NCBI GenBank assembly: GCA_030620065.1
Contig: JAUXFJ010000088.1
Span: 1-6,802 of the forward strand
Source: Anaerolineaceae bacterium
GTDB lineage: Bacteria; Chloroflexota; Anaerolineae; Anaerolineales; Anaerolineaceae
DNA length: 6,802 nucleotides
Direction: 5' to 3'
The notes beneath the pieces are model-generated. The model was not told the origin of the DNA, made no database searches, and saw only the letters and a program-made list of their open reading frames with translations. Below are positions 5,824 to 6,802 of this stretch, one piece after another (positions within the stretch are counted from its first letter, which is position 1; each line of letters starts with the position of its first letter). The position numbers were made by a program, and so were the translations under genes.

Positions 5824-6802
5824 ATGCCGCGTGATCTTTGTTTTGTGGCTGCATCATTGCTTACCTGGGGGATAGGTGGGGGGATGATTTTTATCTTTCA
5901 GCCACTTTATATTCAGGAGTTGGGTGCAGATCCAATATTGATCGGTACGATCTTGGGCGCTAGCGGTATTGCCATGACCATTTCGCAGATACCGGCGGGT
6001 TATCTTTCCGACCGTATTGGCAGGCGTCCAATGATGTGGGCATTCTGGTTTCTGGGCTTCGTTGCCGCAGTCGTTATGGCATTAGCGCGTGGACTTTCTA
6101 TGTTTGTGGTAGGTTTATTGCTTCTCGGTTTAACATCATCCGTCCTTTCGCCACTCAATAGCTATGTGGTAGCAGCGCGTGGAAAGTGGTCAGTGGGCAG
6201 GGCGTTAAGTTTCATTTCAGCATCATACAATGTCGGGGCGATCCTTGGCCCATTACTGGGCGGTTTGGTAGCTGAAAGGTTTGGGCTACGCTGGATATAT
6301 AGCCTGGCTGCGATCTTTTTTTTCCTTTCCCTGATGTTGATCCTGTTTATCCAACCCCAGCTAATTGAAAATAATCCCGAACATAAAAATGGCAAAGGCT
6401 TGCTGCGCAACAAGCGCTTTTTCATGCTTTTAGGCATGACTTTTGTGGTCATGTTCGCAACCTATTTGCCACAACCTTTGGCTTCCAACTTTCTAAAAAA
6501 TCAACGCCAGCTTTCACTGGGAACAATTGGACAGTTAGGTGCCATTGGGAATTTGGGTAATGTTGTTATTATGCTGCTTGTTGGTCAATTACCTAGTCAG
6601 ATAGCCTTTACGATCGGACAAATATTTGTAGGCGTTTTTTCCCTGCTCTTGTGGCAGGGGAGTGGAGTTACATGGTATGCGATTGGCTATGTCTTCCTAG
6701 GCGGTTATCGCCTTTGCCGCTCTATGACTATGGCTCTGGTGCGTCCCCTGGTGCATGAAGCTGAGGTGGGATTGGCTTTTGGAATTACAGGAGCAGTTAA
6801 CA
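5824..6802 (+). CDS. MFS transporter, N-terminal part (truncated by window edge)
   Basis: The frame from ATG 5824 stays open to the right edge, giving 326 residues of a multi-spanning permease of the major facilitator superfamily. The loop between segments 2 and 3 carries the hallmark motif A, GYLSDRIGRRP (59-69). Segment 5 carries GAILGPLLGG (138-147), similar to motif C of proton-coupled antiporters. Segments estimated by hydrophobicity: 7-28, 39-59, 70-90, 92-115, 127-150 and 157-178, a polar central loop at about 179-198, then four further segments and part of the next; a full protein would have about 12. The motif B arginine expected in segment 4 is not evident. The ribosome site GGTGATC (5810-5816) lies in the last codons of the M24 gene, seven bases from this ATG, so expression is linked to the peptidase. 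The motif C-like sequence favours export by antiport, but import of peptides or products is equally possible; the substrate is unknown. Confidence 0.93.
   Translation, partial: MPRDLCFVAASLLTWGIGGGMIFIFQPLYIQELGADPILIGTILGASGIAMTISQIPAGYLSDRIGRRPMMWAFWFLGFVAAVVMALARGLSMFVVGLLLLGLTSSVLSPLNSYVVAARGKWSVGRALSFISASYNVGAILGPLLGGLVAERFGLRWIYSLAAIFFFLSLMLILFIQPQLIENNPEHKNGKGLLRNKRFFMLLGMTFVVMFATYLPQPLASNFLKNQRQLSLGTIGQLGAIGNLGNVVIMLLVGQLPSQIAFTIGQIFVGVFSLLLWQGSGVTWYAIGYVFLGGYRLCRSMTMALVRPLVHEAEVGLAFGITGAVN

Noticed and set aside
6162..6452. Open frame on the - strand (96 codons) inside the MFS gene
   Set aside because: The + strand frame here is continuous, hydrophobic and carries MFS motifs; the antisense product looks like noise.
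1..6802. CRISPR array, insertion sequence, tRNA/rRNA or attachment site
   Set aside because: I found no regularly spaced direct repeats, no transposase-like protein, no terminal inverted repeats and no cloverleaf-like sequence by eye.

Overview
The window is about 6.8 kb of gene-dense bacterial DNA with every recognisable gene on the + strand. It encodes four metallopeptidases (three tandem M42-family, one M24-family), an orphan lipoprotein resembling ABC-transporter solute-binding proteins, a small two-segment membrane protein, and the first part of an MFS transporter. I see no rRNA, tRNA, CRISPR array or mobile element. The moderate GC content, the solute-binding lipoprotein with a Thr/Pro/Glu-rich linker after its lipobox, and the run of tandem M42 peptidases together suggest a member of the Chloroflexota, perhaps Anaerolineae. 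That assignment is inference from gene style, not from a marker gene.

Layout. Positions 1-2631 hold the M42 cluster: a 5'-truncated copy (1-479), a complete 362-residue copy (483-1571) three bases downstream, and a complete 331-residue copy (1636-2631) after a 64-base spacer. The three are clearly paralogous but differ in motif detail, so this is an old expansion and not a recent duplication. A short gap with a good -10 box (2632-2719) leads into a two-gene unit. This is a lipoprotein of the family 1 extracellular solute-binding type (2720-4090), whose stop overlaps the start of a 115-residue membrane protein (4087-4434) in an ATGA junction. A 262-base non-coding gap (4435-4696) carries an inverted repeat, a TATAAT box and a strong Shine-Dalgarno sequence. 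It precedes an M24 Xaa-Pro-type peptidase (4697-5821). Two bases after that, an MFS permease begins at 5824 and runs off the right edge.

How it may work together (inference). M42 enzymes form cytoplasmic tetrahedral (TET) particles that trim peptides, and M24 enzymes of this type cleave bonds next to proline, which M42 enzymes generally handle poorly. The window therefore reads like a peptide-finishing locus: complementary aminopeptidases next to an envelope binding protein and a permease. No ABC permease or ATPase lies beside the binding protein, so its partner must be elsewhere or it acts in another way. The least explained element is the translationally coupled lipoprotein plus small membrane protein pair.
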